DNA of 61,102 bases, from positions 1 to 61,102 of the forward strand of contig JAISPZ010000150.1 in NCBI GenBank assembly GCA_031274555.1, in the 5' to 3' direction. Within the stretch, counting starts at the first letter, position 1. Each line of letters starts with the position of its first letter. Under the pieces are notes generated by a model. The model made no database searches. It was not told where the DNA came from and worked only from the letters and a program-made list of their open reading frames with translations. The position numbers were made by a program, and so were the translations under genes. This DNA is from Bacteroidales bacterium. GTDB taxonomy: Bacteria; Bacteroidota; Bacteroidia; Bacteroidales; P3. Of the stretch, positions 53,399 through 61,102 are shown piece by piece.

Positions 53399-54427
53399 AT
53401 GAATATGAGCACAGCACAGCACAAGGTCAGTATTATAGTGCCAGTATATAATCCTGGTAAACATTTTAAAAAGTTACTAAATTCGCTCGTCAATCAAACA
53501 TTAAAAGAAATAGAGATTATTATTGTGCTTGACTGCCCCACAGATGGTAGCGACAAAGTTGCAGAAAATTTTGCAGCAAAAGACAGAAGAATTGTTATTA
53601 TACGTAACTCCCAAAATATGCACGCAGGTTTATCACGCAATGAGGGCTTAAAAGTTGCAAAGGGGGAATATGTCGGATTTATGGATGCGGACGATTGGTG
53701 CGATGAGAAAAAATATGAAATTCTCTACAATGAAGCAAAAATATCAAATGCCGATATTGTGCGCAACAGAAGTTTACGTGTATTTAACAACAATAAATAC
53801 ACATACTCAGAAAATCCACCTCTACAGAAAAATGTTAAAGAACGGAATATGTTTATGTTGCGGGGGCTAGTAACACGCAGGCAGAGCAATATGTTTTGGA
53901 GTAATATTTATAGAAACGATTTTATTAAGCGACATAAATTGTCTTTTATTGATTCGAGAAAGACACGTGCCGAAGACTTTCTTTTTCTTTTGCAATGTTT
54001 TTTTTACGCCGAAATTATCAGCGAAGTACATGACAGCTTGGATACATACAATATTTTGCCTACAAGCCTATGCCACAGTCATACTGCGGATAATTTATAT
54101 TTATCAATGAACTCATCTATTGCTTCCTTGTACAATACAATAAATTTTCTTAGAGAAGCGGAGGTTTATGACACCATAATCCGAGATTTCAGAAACAACG
54201 AACTTCTTATACGAATGTATTCGGGATTTTGCAATCTTCGCACTTGTTATCCACTTAAAAAGGCTATTGTAGAACTGCATAAAATTAAGAAAGAACACAC
54301 TGAATTGTTTTTGGAATTCAACAAAATAAAAATAAAGGATCTGATAAAGAATAGAAAGAGACTGCAGCAGTTCATCTTACTTAAATCTGCCTTACTGTTA
54401 CCTGTCCCTCAGGGCAAGCGCGTTTAA
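53399..54427 (+). CDS. Glycosyltransferase family 2
   Basis: 342 aa from the ATG at 53399; a second ATG is two codons later. GT-A fold: KVSIIVPVYNPGKHFKKLLN, SLVNQTLKEIEIIIVLDCPT, GLSRNEGLKVAKGEYVGFMD, ADDWCDEKK (the DAD/DxD-type metal site). The C-terminal 130 residues are helical and less typical. Probably an inverting transferase in the same polysaccharide pathway as the Stealth protein, 180 bp upstream. Confidence 0.9.
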   Translation: MNMSTAQHKVSIIVPVYNPGKHFKKLLNSLVNQTLKEIEIIIVLDCPTDGSDKVAENFAAKDRRIVIIRNSQNMHAGLSRNEGLKVAKGEYVGFMDADDWCDEKKYEILYNEAKISNADIVRNRSLRVFNNNKYTYSENPPLQKNVKERNMFMLRGLVTRRQSNMFWSNIYRNDFIKRHKLSFIDSRKTRAEDFLFLLQCFFYAEIISEVHDSLDTYNILPTSLCHSHTADNLYLSMNSSIASLYNTINFLREAEVYDTIIRDFRNNELLIRMYSGFCNLRTCYPLKKAIVELHKIKKEHTELFLEFNKIKIKDLIKNRKRLQQFILLKSALLLPVPQGKRV

Positions 54428-54619
54428 TTTGTAATCAATGTAGTAAAAATCATTGTTTCATCTTGCTTTAAGTCGTTTAGATCGCAAGCTTTTTTGTCCT
54501 TTCTTAATAGACTAAGTACTGTTTTTCTCACTATGTCTATTTTTCAGCAACATAAATTATAACTTTTCCAGTTGAACTTACAAGTTACGAAATTATTGTA
54601 GTAATCAAAAGATTTCTTG

Positions 54620-54627
54620 TATCTTTG
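54620..54627 (+). promoter_or_regulatory. Minus-7 box upstream of the aldolase genes
   Basis: TATCTTTG followed by C, in the 371-bp gap 54428-54798. If used for the aldolase, the leader is about 165 nt and carries the regulator remnant at 54640-54720. Nothing else was seen in the gap. Confidence 0.45.
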
Positions 54628-54639
54628 CATAAAAAAGAT

Positions 54640-54720
54640 AAGTATTCTAAAAACCAAAGGCTTGTTGAAACGTATTGGTCCCAATAAAGGCGGATATCGG
54701 AAAATAGTTGAATTGCCTTA
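54640..54720 (+). pseudogene. C-terminal scrap of an AlbA-type regulator gene
   Basis: The plus strand encodes ILKTKGLLKRIGPNKGGYRK, IVELP and a stop. This matches the last residues of the intact regulator at 46157-47725 (KLKIEGLLERVGPDKGGYWK). Only the final 25 or so codons remain. Confidence 0.65.
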
Positions 54721-54798
54721 GAAAAATCATACAATTAATAATTAATAAATTTTATTTCGAGCAAAATGTGTAACTTGTAACTTTTATAATTCGTTGTT

Positions 54799-56343
54799 AT
54801 GCTAAAAAATAAAATATTAGACTGTACACTGCGGGACGGAGGGTATTACACCAATTGGGACTTCGATAAAGCAATTGTTGATAAGTATATTAAGGCAATA
54901 GAAGTCCTGCCGATTGACTATGTTGAATTAGGTTATAGAAATAAACCCGCCTCAAATTATTTAGGTAAATATGGTTATTGCCCACCTTTTGAATTGGAGA
55001 GAATAAAAAATAATACCTCTAAAAAAATTGCAGTAATGTTAAATGAAAAGGATGTTTCTCCTGCCGATTTATCATTACTCTTAGATCCGATTACAGGATT
55101 AGTAGATATGGTACGTATGGCGGTAGATCCCAAAAAATTTGATAGAGCCGTAAAATTAGCCGAAAGCGTGAAAAAATGCGGATTTGAAGTCGGCTTTAAT
55201 GTTATGTATATGTCTCAATGGAATGAGATTGATGGGTTTATGGACAGCCTTTCTTCTGTAAATAATATAGTAGATGTTTTTTGTATGGTAGATTCGTATG
55301 GAGGAGTTTCACCTATGGAGGTTACGAATACATTAAATTCATTAAAAGATAAAATATCTTGCCTTATAGGGTTTCATGGTCATAATAATTTGGAGTTATC
55401 TCTTGCGAACACGCTGGCAGCGATAAGCAACGGCGTTGATTTTGTTGATACAACTATTTTAGGAATGGGTAGAGGTTCCGGCAACTTAAAAACAGAATTA
55501 TTACTCACTTACCTGAATAAAAATTATGACCTGAAAGTTGATTTCAACGTTTTAGGAGAGGTAGTGTATTCCTTTTCCGAATTAAAAAAGAAATATATGT
55601 GGGGCACAAGTTTGCCTTATATGATAGCAGGTGCAAATTCATTTCCTCAAAAGGATGTGATGGAAATGACAAATAACAGAAGATATTCATTTAACAGTAT
55701 TGTTCGGAAAATAAATAACAAAAAAAACAATGTTCTCGACAATGCAAAGTTTCCATTGCTTCCAAAGAATGAGTTTGATAATGTAATTATTATCGGAGGA
55801 GGAGAAAATGCAGCAATTCACAATGACGGAGTGAGGGAATTTATAAAGAATAATTCCTGCACTGCACTTGTTCATGCAAGTGCCAAAAATGCTATTTATT
55901 ATAAAGATGTTAATGTGCCACAATATTTTTGTTTAATTGGAGACGAGGCAAATCGTATCAGCGATGTTTTCCCGAATAAAGATTTTCAAGAAGTTTGTGT
56001 GTTGCCTCCATATCCGAGAGAATTTGGTACTCTTGTATATGACTTCCTTAAAGAAAAAACATTTGAACTCGAAAAATTTGAATTTACTGAAACTTTTCGG
56101 AATGCCAGCACTACCGTAGCGCTGCAAACAGCAGCACTATTGTCGAAATCAAAAAAATATTTCATTGTGGGATACGATGGCTATGTTGGAAATATTATGT
56201 CGGAAAAAGAAATAGAATTGACTAATGAAAATAATCTATTGTTTTCTCAATTCAAAAATTTTTATAATGTCCCTATAATTTCATTAACGCCGTCTGTGTA
56301 TAGTGAATTAGAAGCAAAATCAGTATATGAATACTTGCAATAG
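54799..56343 (+). CDS. HMGL-like aldolase with C-terminal Rossmann-like domain
   Basis: 514 aa. The N-terminal TIM barrel (1-270) has the DRE-TIM signature ILDCTLRDGGYYTNWDFD, the VDMVRMAV strand, FCMVDSYGGVSPMEVTNTLN and metal-binding IGFHGHNNLELSLANTLAAI, then GMGRGSGNLKTELLLTYL. The family includes 4-hydroxy-2-oxovalerate aldolase. The C-terminal 200 residues begin NVIIIGGGENAAIHNDGVRE and look like a separate nucleotide- or substrate-binding domain, ending VPIISLTPSVYSELEAKSVY. It is paired with the CMP-sugar synthetase gene 4 bp downstream, so it may make an unusual keto acid sugar. Substrates unknown. Confidence 0.8.
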   Translation: MLKNKILDCTLRDGGYYTNWDFDKAIVDKYIKAIEVLPIDYVELGYRNKPASNYLGKYGYCPPFELERIKNNTSKKIAVMLNEKDVSPADLSLLLDPITGLVDMVRMAVDPKKFDRAVKLAESVKKCGFEVGFNVMYMSQWNEIDGFMDSLSSVNNIVDVFCMVDSYGGVSPMEVTNTLNSLKDKISCLIGFHGHNNLELSLANTLAAISNGVDFVDTTILGMGRGSGNLKTELLLTYLNKNYDLKVDFNVLGEVVYSFSELKKKYMWGTSLPYMIAGANSFPQKDVMEMTNNRRYSFNSIVRKINNKKNNVLDNAKFPLLPKNEFDNVIIIGGGENAAIHNDGVREFIKNNSCTALVHASAKNAIYYKDVNVPQYFCLIGDEANRISDVFPNKDFQEVCVLPPYPREFGTLVYDFLKEKTFELEKFEFTETFRNASTTVALQTAALLSKSKKYFIVGYDGYVGNIMSEKEIELTNENNLLFSQFKNFYNVPIISLTPSVYSELEAKSVYEYLQ

Positions 56344-56347
56344 TAAA

Positions 56348-57025
56348 ATGTCATTTTTTCTACCTGTTAGAAAAGGTAGTGAGCGCGTTAAAAACAAAAA
56401 TACTCGCCCGTTTGCGAATATATCAGGAGGATTGTTGGAAAACAAGTTACAGCAGATTATAAAATCGGATATGATAGATGAAATCATTGTTTCGACAAAT
56501 GATAAATTGTCTATCGTTATTGCGAAAAAATATTCAACAGAGTGTTCCAAAATAAAAATCATTCCACGTCCGGAAGAATTATGTTTAAGTACAACTAATT
56601 TACAGGATTTGATAGCATACGTTCCAACTATTACCGATGCTGAAAATATATTATGGGGACATGTTACAACCCCGTTGGCAGACGAAAAAATTTATGACGA
56701 TGCGATAGCAGAATACTTTAATCAGTTACCAAATGGTTTTGATTCTTTGATAAGTGTTACCGAGATAAAGAATTTTATTCTGAACAGTTCAGGAAGAATA
56801 ATAAATAATAATTCTGATATGCCGTGGCCTCGAACTCAAGATTTAGAGCCATTATATGAAATCAATCATGTATTGTTCATCGCTAATAGAAATGTTTACT
56901 CGTTACAAAAAAATCGTGTGGGAAACAATCCATATCTCTACACTATGGACAAAATAAAATCAATAGATGTTGATTGGGAAGAAGACTTTATCATCGCTGA
57001 GGAATTATATAAAAATCGGAAGTAA
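56348..57025 (+). CDS. Acylneuraminate cytidylyltransferase-family protein
   Basis: 225 aa from the ATG at 56348; an earlier in-frame ATG at 56327 lies inside the aldolase gene. MSFFLPVRKGSERVKNKNTR is the CMP-sugar synthetase nucleotide loop (R-x-G-S-x-R-x-x-x-K-N). DEIIVSTND and VDWEEDFIIAEELYKN (C-terminal D-x-x-x-D) also fit NeuA/KdsB/PseF-type enzymes. It should activate an acidic sugar or keto acid with CTP. No sialic, legionaminic or pseudaminic acid synthase is present nearby; the aldolase partner is instead an HMGL type, so the product is not a standard one. Confidence 0.85.
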   Translation: MSFFLPVRKGSERVKNKNTRPFANISGGLLENKLQQIIKSDMIDEIIVSTNDKLSIVIAKKYSTECSKIKIIPRPEELCLSTTNLQDLIAYVPTITDAENILWGHVTTPLADEKIYDDAIAEYFNQLPNGFDSLISVTEIKNFILNSSGRIINNNSDMPWPRTQDLEPLYEINHVLFIANRNVYSLQKNRVGNNPYLYTMDKIKSIDVDWEEDFIIAEELYKNRK

Positions 57026-57038
57026 TCAAGATTGTATC

Positions 57039-57992
57039 TTAGCTCCGCCTTATTTCACTCCACGTGCCCCAGTGTTTCTCAATAAAACGAATTTGCTCGT
57101 CCGTAATTTCAAAGGAAAAATCTTTGAACAACTGTTTGCATTTTTCTATTTCTTGAGTATTATCTCGTCCTGCAGGCGTTTGTATCAAACGCTCATACCT
57201 CGCTGTTTGGTCGTAAAAATAAACAGGACGATTCATACAAATAGAATAACCGATATATGTTCCAATTCCATTTGTCATCACCATATCTGACAGATAAATT
57301 AAATCCTTTTGGCGATTCAGAAACATATAATCACTTCTATGACCGTTTGTAACCACCACGCAACCATGATCTTCATACTTTGTTATATATTCTGGACTAT
57401 CCAAAATATCTTTCCAATATAAACACACAAACACGGAGTCAAAGGTGTTCCTAATTTCGTCTATTTTGCAAAGCAAATCATCTAAATCATACCGCGCAAC
57501 AGCACCCTCAACGGAATGTAATGGATAGACCAACAATATTTTTCCATATTTCTTTTTAATAAGGGCGAGTTCTTCCTCTGTTTTGAAGTGATCGACACCC
57601 TTAATAAACGGTCCTACTGCGATCACCTGTCTATTAAGATTATTGTTTTTCAAAAATTCTTCAATTACACGTTTTCTCTCGTAGCCATGTGTATATATCC
57701 TTTTTATAAGAGGTCTGTCAGGATATCCCAAAAGTTTCACATTTGCGGGATTACTATCAAAGAATACCCCATGTTCAATATATTCTCTCAAAAAATTAAA
57801 TTTTGATCCTTTCAGTTTGGCAACTGCCTTATAGTTGCCATATACAAAAGCCGCAGACAGTCCTGATGGCGCAACAAAACGCTTGTCGGCTAACTTTTTA
57901 TATTGGAAATAATCTACACGGCGATACTTATGCCTGAAATATGCATAAATAACACTTGATTTTATAAGATAGAATAATTTGCGTAAAATCAT
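57039..57992 (-). CDS. Unrecognised polysaccharide-locus protein
   Basis: 317 aa, no signal peptide and no clear membrane segment beyond a weak hydrophobic N-terminus (LRKLFYLIKSSVIYAYF). Visible blocks: VIAVGPFIKGVDHFKTEEEL, KILLVYPLHSVEGAVARYDL, FVCLYWKDILDSPEYI and VVVTNGHRSDYMFLNRQKDL then IGYSICMNRPVYFYDQTARY. The pattern of nucleotide-like strands and a late GIGTYIGYSICMNRPVYFY segment resembles GT-B or capsule-synthesis (polysaccharide polymerase/transferase) proteins. Located between a CMP-sugar synthetase (convergent) and a glycosyltransferase (same strand, 41-bp gap). Probably a transferase. Confidence 0.6.
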   Translation of the reverse strand: MILRKLFYLIKSSVIYAYFRHKYRRVDYFQYKKLADKRFVAPSGLSAAFVYGNYKAVAKLKGSKFNFLREYIEHGVFFDSNPANVKLLGYPDRPLIKRIYTHGYERKRVIEEFLKNNNLNRQVIAVGPFIKGVDHFKTEEELALIKKKYGKILLVYPLHSVEGAVARYDLDDLLCKIDEIRNTFDSVFVCLYWKDILDSPEYITKYEDHGCVVVTNGHRSDYMFLNRQKDLIYLSDMVMTNGIGTYIGYSICMNRPVYFYDQTARYERLIQTPAGRDNTQEIEKCKQLFKDFSFEITDEQIRFIEKHWGTWSEIRRS

Positions 57993-58033
57993 GCTTAACA
58001 GTTCTAAAATAAAAATACCATGAAGATAATTTT

Positions 58034-59065
58034 TTAATTTAATTTATATAATATTTCAAGCATCTCTTGTACTCTATTTACAAAAGTATGGCTTGACAAG
58101 ATGATTTGTTGCGCTTCTTTCGCTTGTGAAGTCTTGTCGTTGTTCAGAGCATCTTCAATAAGCGCAATAAGTTCCTCATCATTATGATACAAACCTACTT
58201 CACCGTTGGGAAAAAGTTGTTCTATAAAGGGATTGGCATCGCAAATTTGATATGCGCCAGCACCACAGGCTTCAAACACTCGTTGGTTTGAACCATATGT
58301 AGTTTGCTCGTGATGTATGTTTAATGCGACCTTACAACGATTATAAAATTCATTTACTTTTTTCGGTTGAATGTTTATATTCGTAAAAATATTTCTGTTT
58401 TTTCGTAATAACCATTTCAAAAAATTTTTCTCAATGGGTTTGTATTTTCCATAAATCAGAATCTTTAAATTTGGGTAACAATTTACAAGCATTTCCAAAA
58501 TTTTCATTCTTCTTTTACTCATCCATATCGCACCAACAAAAAAAATATCAATATCTTTATTTTGATTTGGGATAGAATAGTAAACAGAATCATCGCAAGC
58601 AAGCGGCAAAAAATATGATATTTTTCCTATACTTTCATAATAATCTACATCTTTTTTTTCAAAGCAGAACATAGCATCTACGTGATCAATATGAGTGATA
58701 TTGCGAGCATAGCGAGGATTAAGAACACTATCGTACATCCACAACAATACTTTCGATTTTTGACGAAAATAATCTAAAGTTTCGTCTAACAGAATGGTCC
58801 CATTATATATAAACACAATATTGGGCTGATATTGATTGTAAACTTGGCGAATATGAATATCAAATTTATTGCGACTTTGTGCTTTCAATCGCTCTCTCCA
58901 ATTTGTATTTGCGAATTTGTGTTTCCATTTCAGTAAGCCTTTAAATGGATGAATAGGCATATCGTACGTTTCAAAATGCACTTTGTAGCCGAAAGTCTCA
59001 AATGCTCTACCAACACTTCTGTGATAGTCATAAAAAGGGGAAGATATGATCAATATTTTTTTCAT
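58034..59065 (-). CDS. CgeB-like glycosyltransferase
   Basis: 343 aa. KKILIISSPFYDYHRSVGRA opens a GT-B fold; VLLWMYDSVLNPRYARNITH and the DIDIFFVGAIWMSKRRMKIL strand follow. The donor-site region is VALNIHHEQTTYGSNQRVFE, ACGAGAYQICDANPFIEQLF, as in the DUF3880/CgeB group of GT1-like enzymes. Its start overlaps the upstream epimerase stop by 4 bp. Predicted cytoplasmic transferase for a surface glycan. Confidence 0.82.
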   Translation of the reverse strand: MKKILIISSPFYDYHRSVGRAFETFGYKVHFETYDMPIHPFKGLLKWKHKFANTNWRERLKAQSRNKFDIHIRQVYNQYQPNIVFIYNGTILLDETLDYFRQKSKVLLWMYDSVLNPRYARNITHIDHVDAMFCFEKKDVDYYESIGKISYFLPLACDDSVYYSIPNQNKDIDIFFVGAIWMSKRRMKILEMLVNCYPNLKILIYGKYKPIEKNFLKWLLRKNRNIFTNINIQPKKVNEFYNRCKVALNIHHEQTTYGSNQRVFEACGAGAYQICDANPFIEQLFPNGEVGLYHNDEELIALIEDALNNDKTSQAKEAQQIILSSHTFVNRVQEMLEILYKLN

Positions 59066-60198
59066 CTGTACAACCCTTTTTCTTTCATTTTTTTGATGGA
59101 TTCTTCGTATTTATCTTCCCCTATATCTTGACTGTTTACCCAAGTGGTGAATTTTTCAATACCCTGTTCAAACGTAAACTGTGGTTTAAAATTCAACAAT
59201 TTTTGTATTTTGGAGATATCGGCAAAATTATGACGAATATCTCCCAAGCGGTAATTGCCTGAGACGATTGTATTGGCACTTGAGTTGTAAGCCTTGAGTA
59301 ATGTATCAGCAACAGTTTGCACATCCACCGTCTTACCTGTGCCAACATTGAAAACTTCGTTGTTAGCTTTGTCGTTCTCTGCTACCAAAACAGTCGCATC
59401 TACAACATCGTCAATGTAAACAAAATCGCGAGTTTCCTTACCATCTTCAAAAATATTTATACAGTTCCCATTCTTAATTCGCGTGGAAAATATTGACAAA
59501 ATACCCGTGTAGGGATTGTTTAACGACTGTCCCGCTCCATATACATTTTGATAACGCAATGCTATGGGGGCAATACCAATTGTTGGACAAACTGTCATCA
59601 CAAGTTGTTCCTGCACCTGTTTTGTAATACCATAAACAGAAGTTGGGTGAATTTTGCTATTTTCTGTAGTTGCCACTAAATTGACAGAATTTCCACAATG
59701 AGGGCATTTACATTCAAAATCACCGCTCTGCATATTTTTATCAAGTCGAGTTGCAGGAAAAACAATTCCACATTTTTCGCACTCATATTTTCCTTCGCCG
59801 TAAATTGCTCGAGACGATGCTACTACAAATTTTTTTACTGAGTGTTGAGTATTGGTTAATATGTCAAGTAGCAAAGCCGTTCCTCCGATATTTACAGAAG
59901 TGTATTTTTCAATCTCATACATAGATTGCCCTGTGCCTGTTTCAGCTGCAAGATGAACTACTATGTTTTGATTTTGCAAAGCCTTGAAACAATCTTCACA
60001 ATTTGTTACATTTCCGTGAATAAAATCTACCTTACCATCTATACTTTGATACAATGGCGAAGTTATTTTTGGGTTTTCGCCATGAATCTGTGGACTTAGG
60101 TTGTCTAAAATCGTAACCTGATAGCCTTTTTCGATAAATTTCAAAGCCAAATTTGAGCCGATAAAACCCGCACCGCCAGTTATAAGGATGTTTGTCAT
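59062..60198 (-). CDS. Nucleotide-sugar epimerase with zinc-ribbon insert
   Basis: 378 aa extended short-chain dehydrogenase. TNILITGGAGFIGSNLALKF binds NAD, VVHLAAETGTGQSMYEIEKY and HPTSVYGITKQVQEQLV give the catalytic Tyr-x-x-x-Lys, and QNVYGAGQSLNNPYTGI binds substrate. An insert around residues 138-170 has two Cys pairs, CEKC and CKCPHC, a probable zinc ribbon. This insert is known from dTDP-L-rhamnose 4-epimerase-like enzymes, so 6-deoxy-talose or a related sugar is plausible. Confidence 0.85.
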   Translation of the reverse strand: MTNILITGGAGFIGSNLALKFIEKGYQVTILDNLSPQIHGENPKITSPLYQSIDGKVDFIHGNVTNCEDCFKALQNQNIVVHLAAETGTGQSMYEIEKYTSVNIGGTALLLDILTNTQHSVKKFVVASSRAIYGEGKYECEKCGIVFPATRLDKNMQSGDFECKCPHCGNSVNLVATTENSKIHPTSVYGITKQVQEQLVMTVCPTIGIAPIALRYQNVYGAGQSLNNPYTGILSIFSTRIKNGNCINIFEDGKETRDFVYIDDVVDATVLVAENDKANNEVFNVGTGKTVDVQTVADTLLKAYNSSANTIVSGNYRLGDIRHNFADISKIQKLLNFKPQFTFEQGIEKFTTWVNSQDIGEDKYEESIKKMKEKGLYR

Positions 60199-60258
60199 TA
60201 ATACTTTTTGTTTTTATATACTGCCTGTCGAATGATAAACAACAATTCATGATGTTCA

Positions 60259-61065
60259 TCATGGAATAATTAGCACGTTTACTCCATGATCAAAATTGCC
60301 ACATTCATTCAGGAATGATTCTAAATTTTGATATTCCAACATATTTTTTTCTGAAAAAATACGAGATCCCCTTGACCTTATTTCGTTATAAAAATCCCAT
60401 GCCGTAAAACCCGCCCTAAAATAAGAGGCATGTGCAACTTCTAATAGTATTTTGGGTTTATATCTAGATAAAGTTTTCCACGCTCCCTCTAAAAAAGATG
60501 GTTCATGTCCATCTACATCTATTTTTATAAAATCAATCTTTTCTATGTTAAGAGAATCTATAATTGAATCTAATGCCTTTAACGAAATTGTTTCTTTATT
60601 TATTGGTGTGCCTTGATTTTCTAGCCAATGAATAGTTGCTGAATTATCTCCAATGAAAATATCTGATTCAGACTCTTTATTGGAAAGTCCATATTCATAT
60701 ACGCTCACATTTTCTAATTTATTTACTTTTATATTTTCTTTAAGCACTTTAGCAAAATGTTTTGTTGGTTCAAACGCTAAAACTTTCCCACTGTTACCGA
60801 CTATTTTAGATATAATTACTGTGTAATAACCGATATTAGCACCTATATCTAGGACTACATCCCCTGACTTGACAATATCTCTTACAATTTTTGTGGAAGT
60901 AGGTTCCCACACGCTGTAACTCCTAATGTCATTATCTATGCAGCTACTATTGTTAAGCCAAAATTTGTCCCCATATTTTGTTTTATATAGCATCCTGTCG
61001 TTAAATTGATGATAATCAGTTGTTTGTATGGGGGGGGGGGGGGGGGGGGGGTAAGTTGCGCACAT
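60259..61065 (-). CDS. FkbM-family methyltransferase with C-tract 5' end
   Basis: 268 aa. The SAM site is SGDVVLDIGANIGYYTVIIS (about residues 68-87), then VLAFEPTKHFAKVLKENI, IDFIKIDVDGHEPSFLEGAW and KPKILLEVAHASYF: a standard FkbM O-methyltransferase of sugar units. The ATG at 61065 is supported by a TAAATTTG box 5 bp upstream and gives MCATY followed by seven prolines, encoded by a run of 22 C (minus strand). ATG at 60993 is a second possible start without the tract. In the sequence as given the tract is in frame (ON). Confidence 0.85.
   Translation of the reverse strand: MCATYPPPPPPPIQTTDYHQFNDRMLYKTKYGDKFWLNNSSCIDNDIRSYSVWEPTSTKIVRDIVKSGDVVLDIGANIGYYTVIISKIVGNSGKVLAFEPTKHFAKVLKENIKVNKLENVSVYEYGLSNKESESDIFIGDNSATIHWLENQGTPINKETISLKALDSIIDSLNIEKIDFIKIDVDGHEPSFLEGAWKTLSRYKPKILLEVAHASYFRAGFTAWDFYNEIRSRGSRIFSEKNMLEYQNLESFLNECGNFDHGVNVLIIP
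61030..61051 (-). repeat. C22 homopolymer (G22 on plus strand)
   Basis: 22 consecutive G on the plus strand, inside the first codons of the FkbM methyltransferase. Loss or gain of one base would shift the frame. It is close to the end of the window; a sequencing artefact (false poly-G) is possible. Confidence 0.8.
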
Positions 61066-61070
61066 AACGT

Positions 61071-61078
61071 CAAATTTA
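61071..61078 (-). promoter_or_regulatory. Minus-7 box for the FkbM methyltransferase
   Basis: TAAATTTG on the minus strand ends 5 bp before the ATG at 61065, predicting a nearly leaderless transcript and supporting that start. The last 24 bp of the window (CCCCCAAACCCCCG) hold nothing else I recognise. Confidence 0.5.
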
Positions 61079-61102
61079 AAATTTAACCCCCAAACCCCCG
61101 TT

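Noticed and set aside
1-61102. tRNA or rRNA genes
   Set aside because: No clear tRNA cloverleaf or rRNA sequence was recognised in any intergenic gap.

Overview
The window is a low-GC, A+T-rich stretch of a Bacteroidales-type genome (phylum Bacteroidota). Evidence: the rplM-rpsI-rpsB-tsf order, a GH92 mannosidase lipoprotein, two DUF2723 giants, and many TAnnTTTG minus-7 boxes, the promoter signature of this phylum. I cannot name a genus. It looks like an uncultured host-associated or anaerobic species. The sequence is rich in tandem repeats, dispersed short elements and genes collapsed by internal deletion.

Layout. 1-801: direct repeats and an almost G-free low-complexity tract. 802-3744: the ribosomal operon (minus strand). 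3790-5800: an intact dinD gene with dinD-derived palindromic fragments on both sides and the 3' scrap of a second MFS transporter. 5793-15893: an MFS transporter with a small membrane protein, two tandem DUF2723 proteins separated by a 13-bp satellite, and tilS. 15980-19070: an outer-membrane barrel, an S41 peptidase-like lipoprotein, a dead transposase and an ECF sigma factor.

19299-35794 is a complete type III-A CRISPR-Cas locus. One promoter (about 35790) drives a leftward operon: cas6, HD-less cas10, csm2, csm3, csm4, csm5, an unrecognised 417-aa gene, two CARF plus PD-(D/E)xK nucleases (Card1/Can2 type), a 119-aa protein, a RecD/Pif1-like helicase, cas1, a PrimPol-like/TPR/cold-shock fusion and cas2. 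It ends in a leader with its own promoter and an array of 28 repeats and 27 spacers, also read leftward. Predicted logic: Cas6 cuts crRNAs (tag AUUAAGAC); the Csm complex recognises and slices target RNA; Cas10 lacks its DNase domain and so should act mainly by making cyclic oligoadenylate; the two CARF nucleases answer. Cas1, Cas2, the PrimPol fusion and perhaps the helicase form an unusual adaptation module. An unexpected feature of the array is that 8 of 27 spacers contain perfect inverted repeats of 6-9 bp, far above chance.

35942-41206: GH92 enzyme, ispD and two barrel proteins. 41258-48119: a leftward cluster that looks like the remains of a phosphonate (aminoethylphosphonate-type) pathway. 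It has a collapsed pepM pseudogene, phosphonopyruvate decarboxylase, a nucleotidyltransferase, an LDH/MDH-like dehydrogenase, a phosphoesterase and an epimerase, with an AlbA-type regulator in between. 48202-49491: an AAA/DUF4143 ATPase. 49990-61102: a surface-polysaccharide region with GT4, Stealth phosphotransferase, GT2, an HMGL-type aldolase plus CMP-sugar synthetase pair, a CgeB-like glycosyltransferase, an epimerase with a zinc-ribbon insert, and an FkbM methyltransferase whose 5' coding end carries a C22 tract and may be phase-variable.
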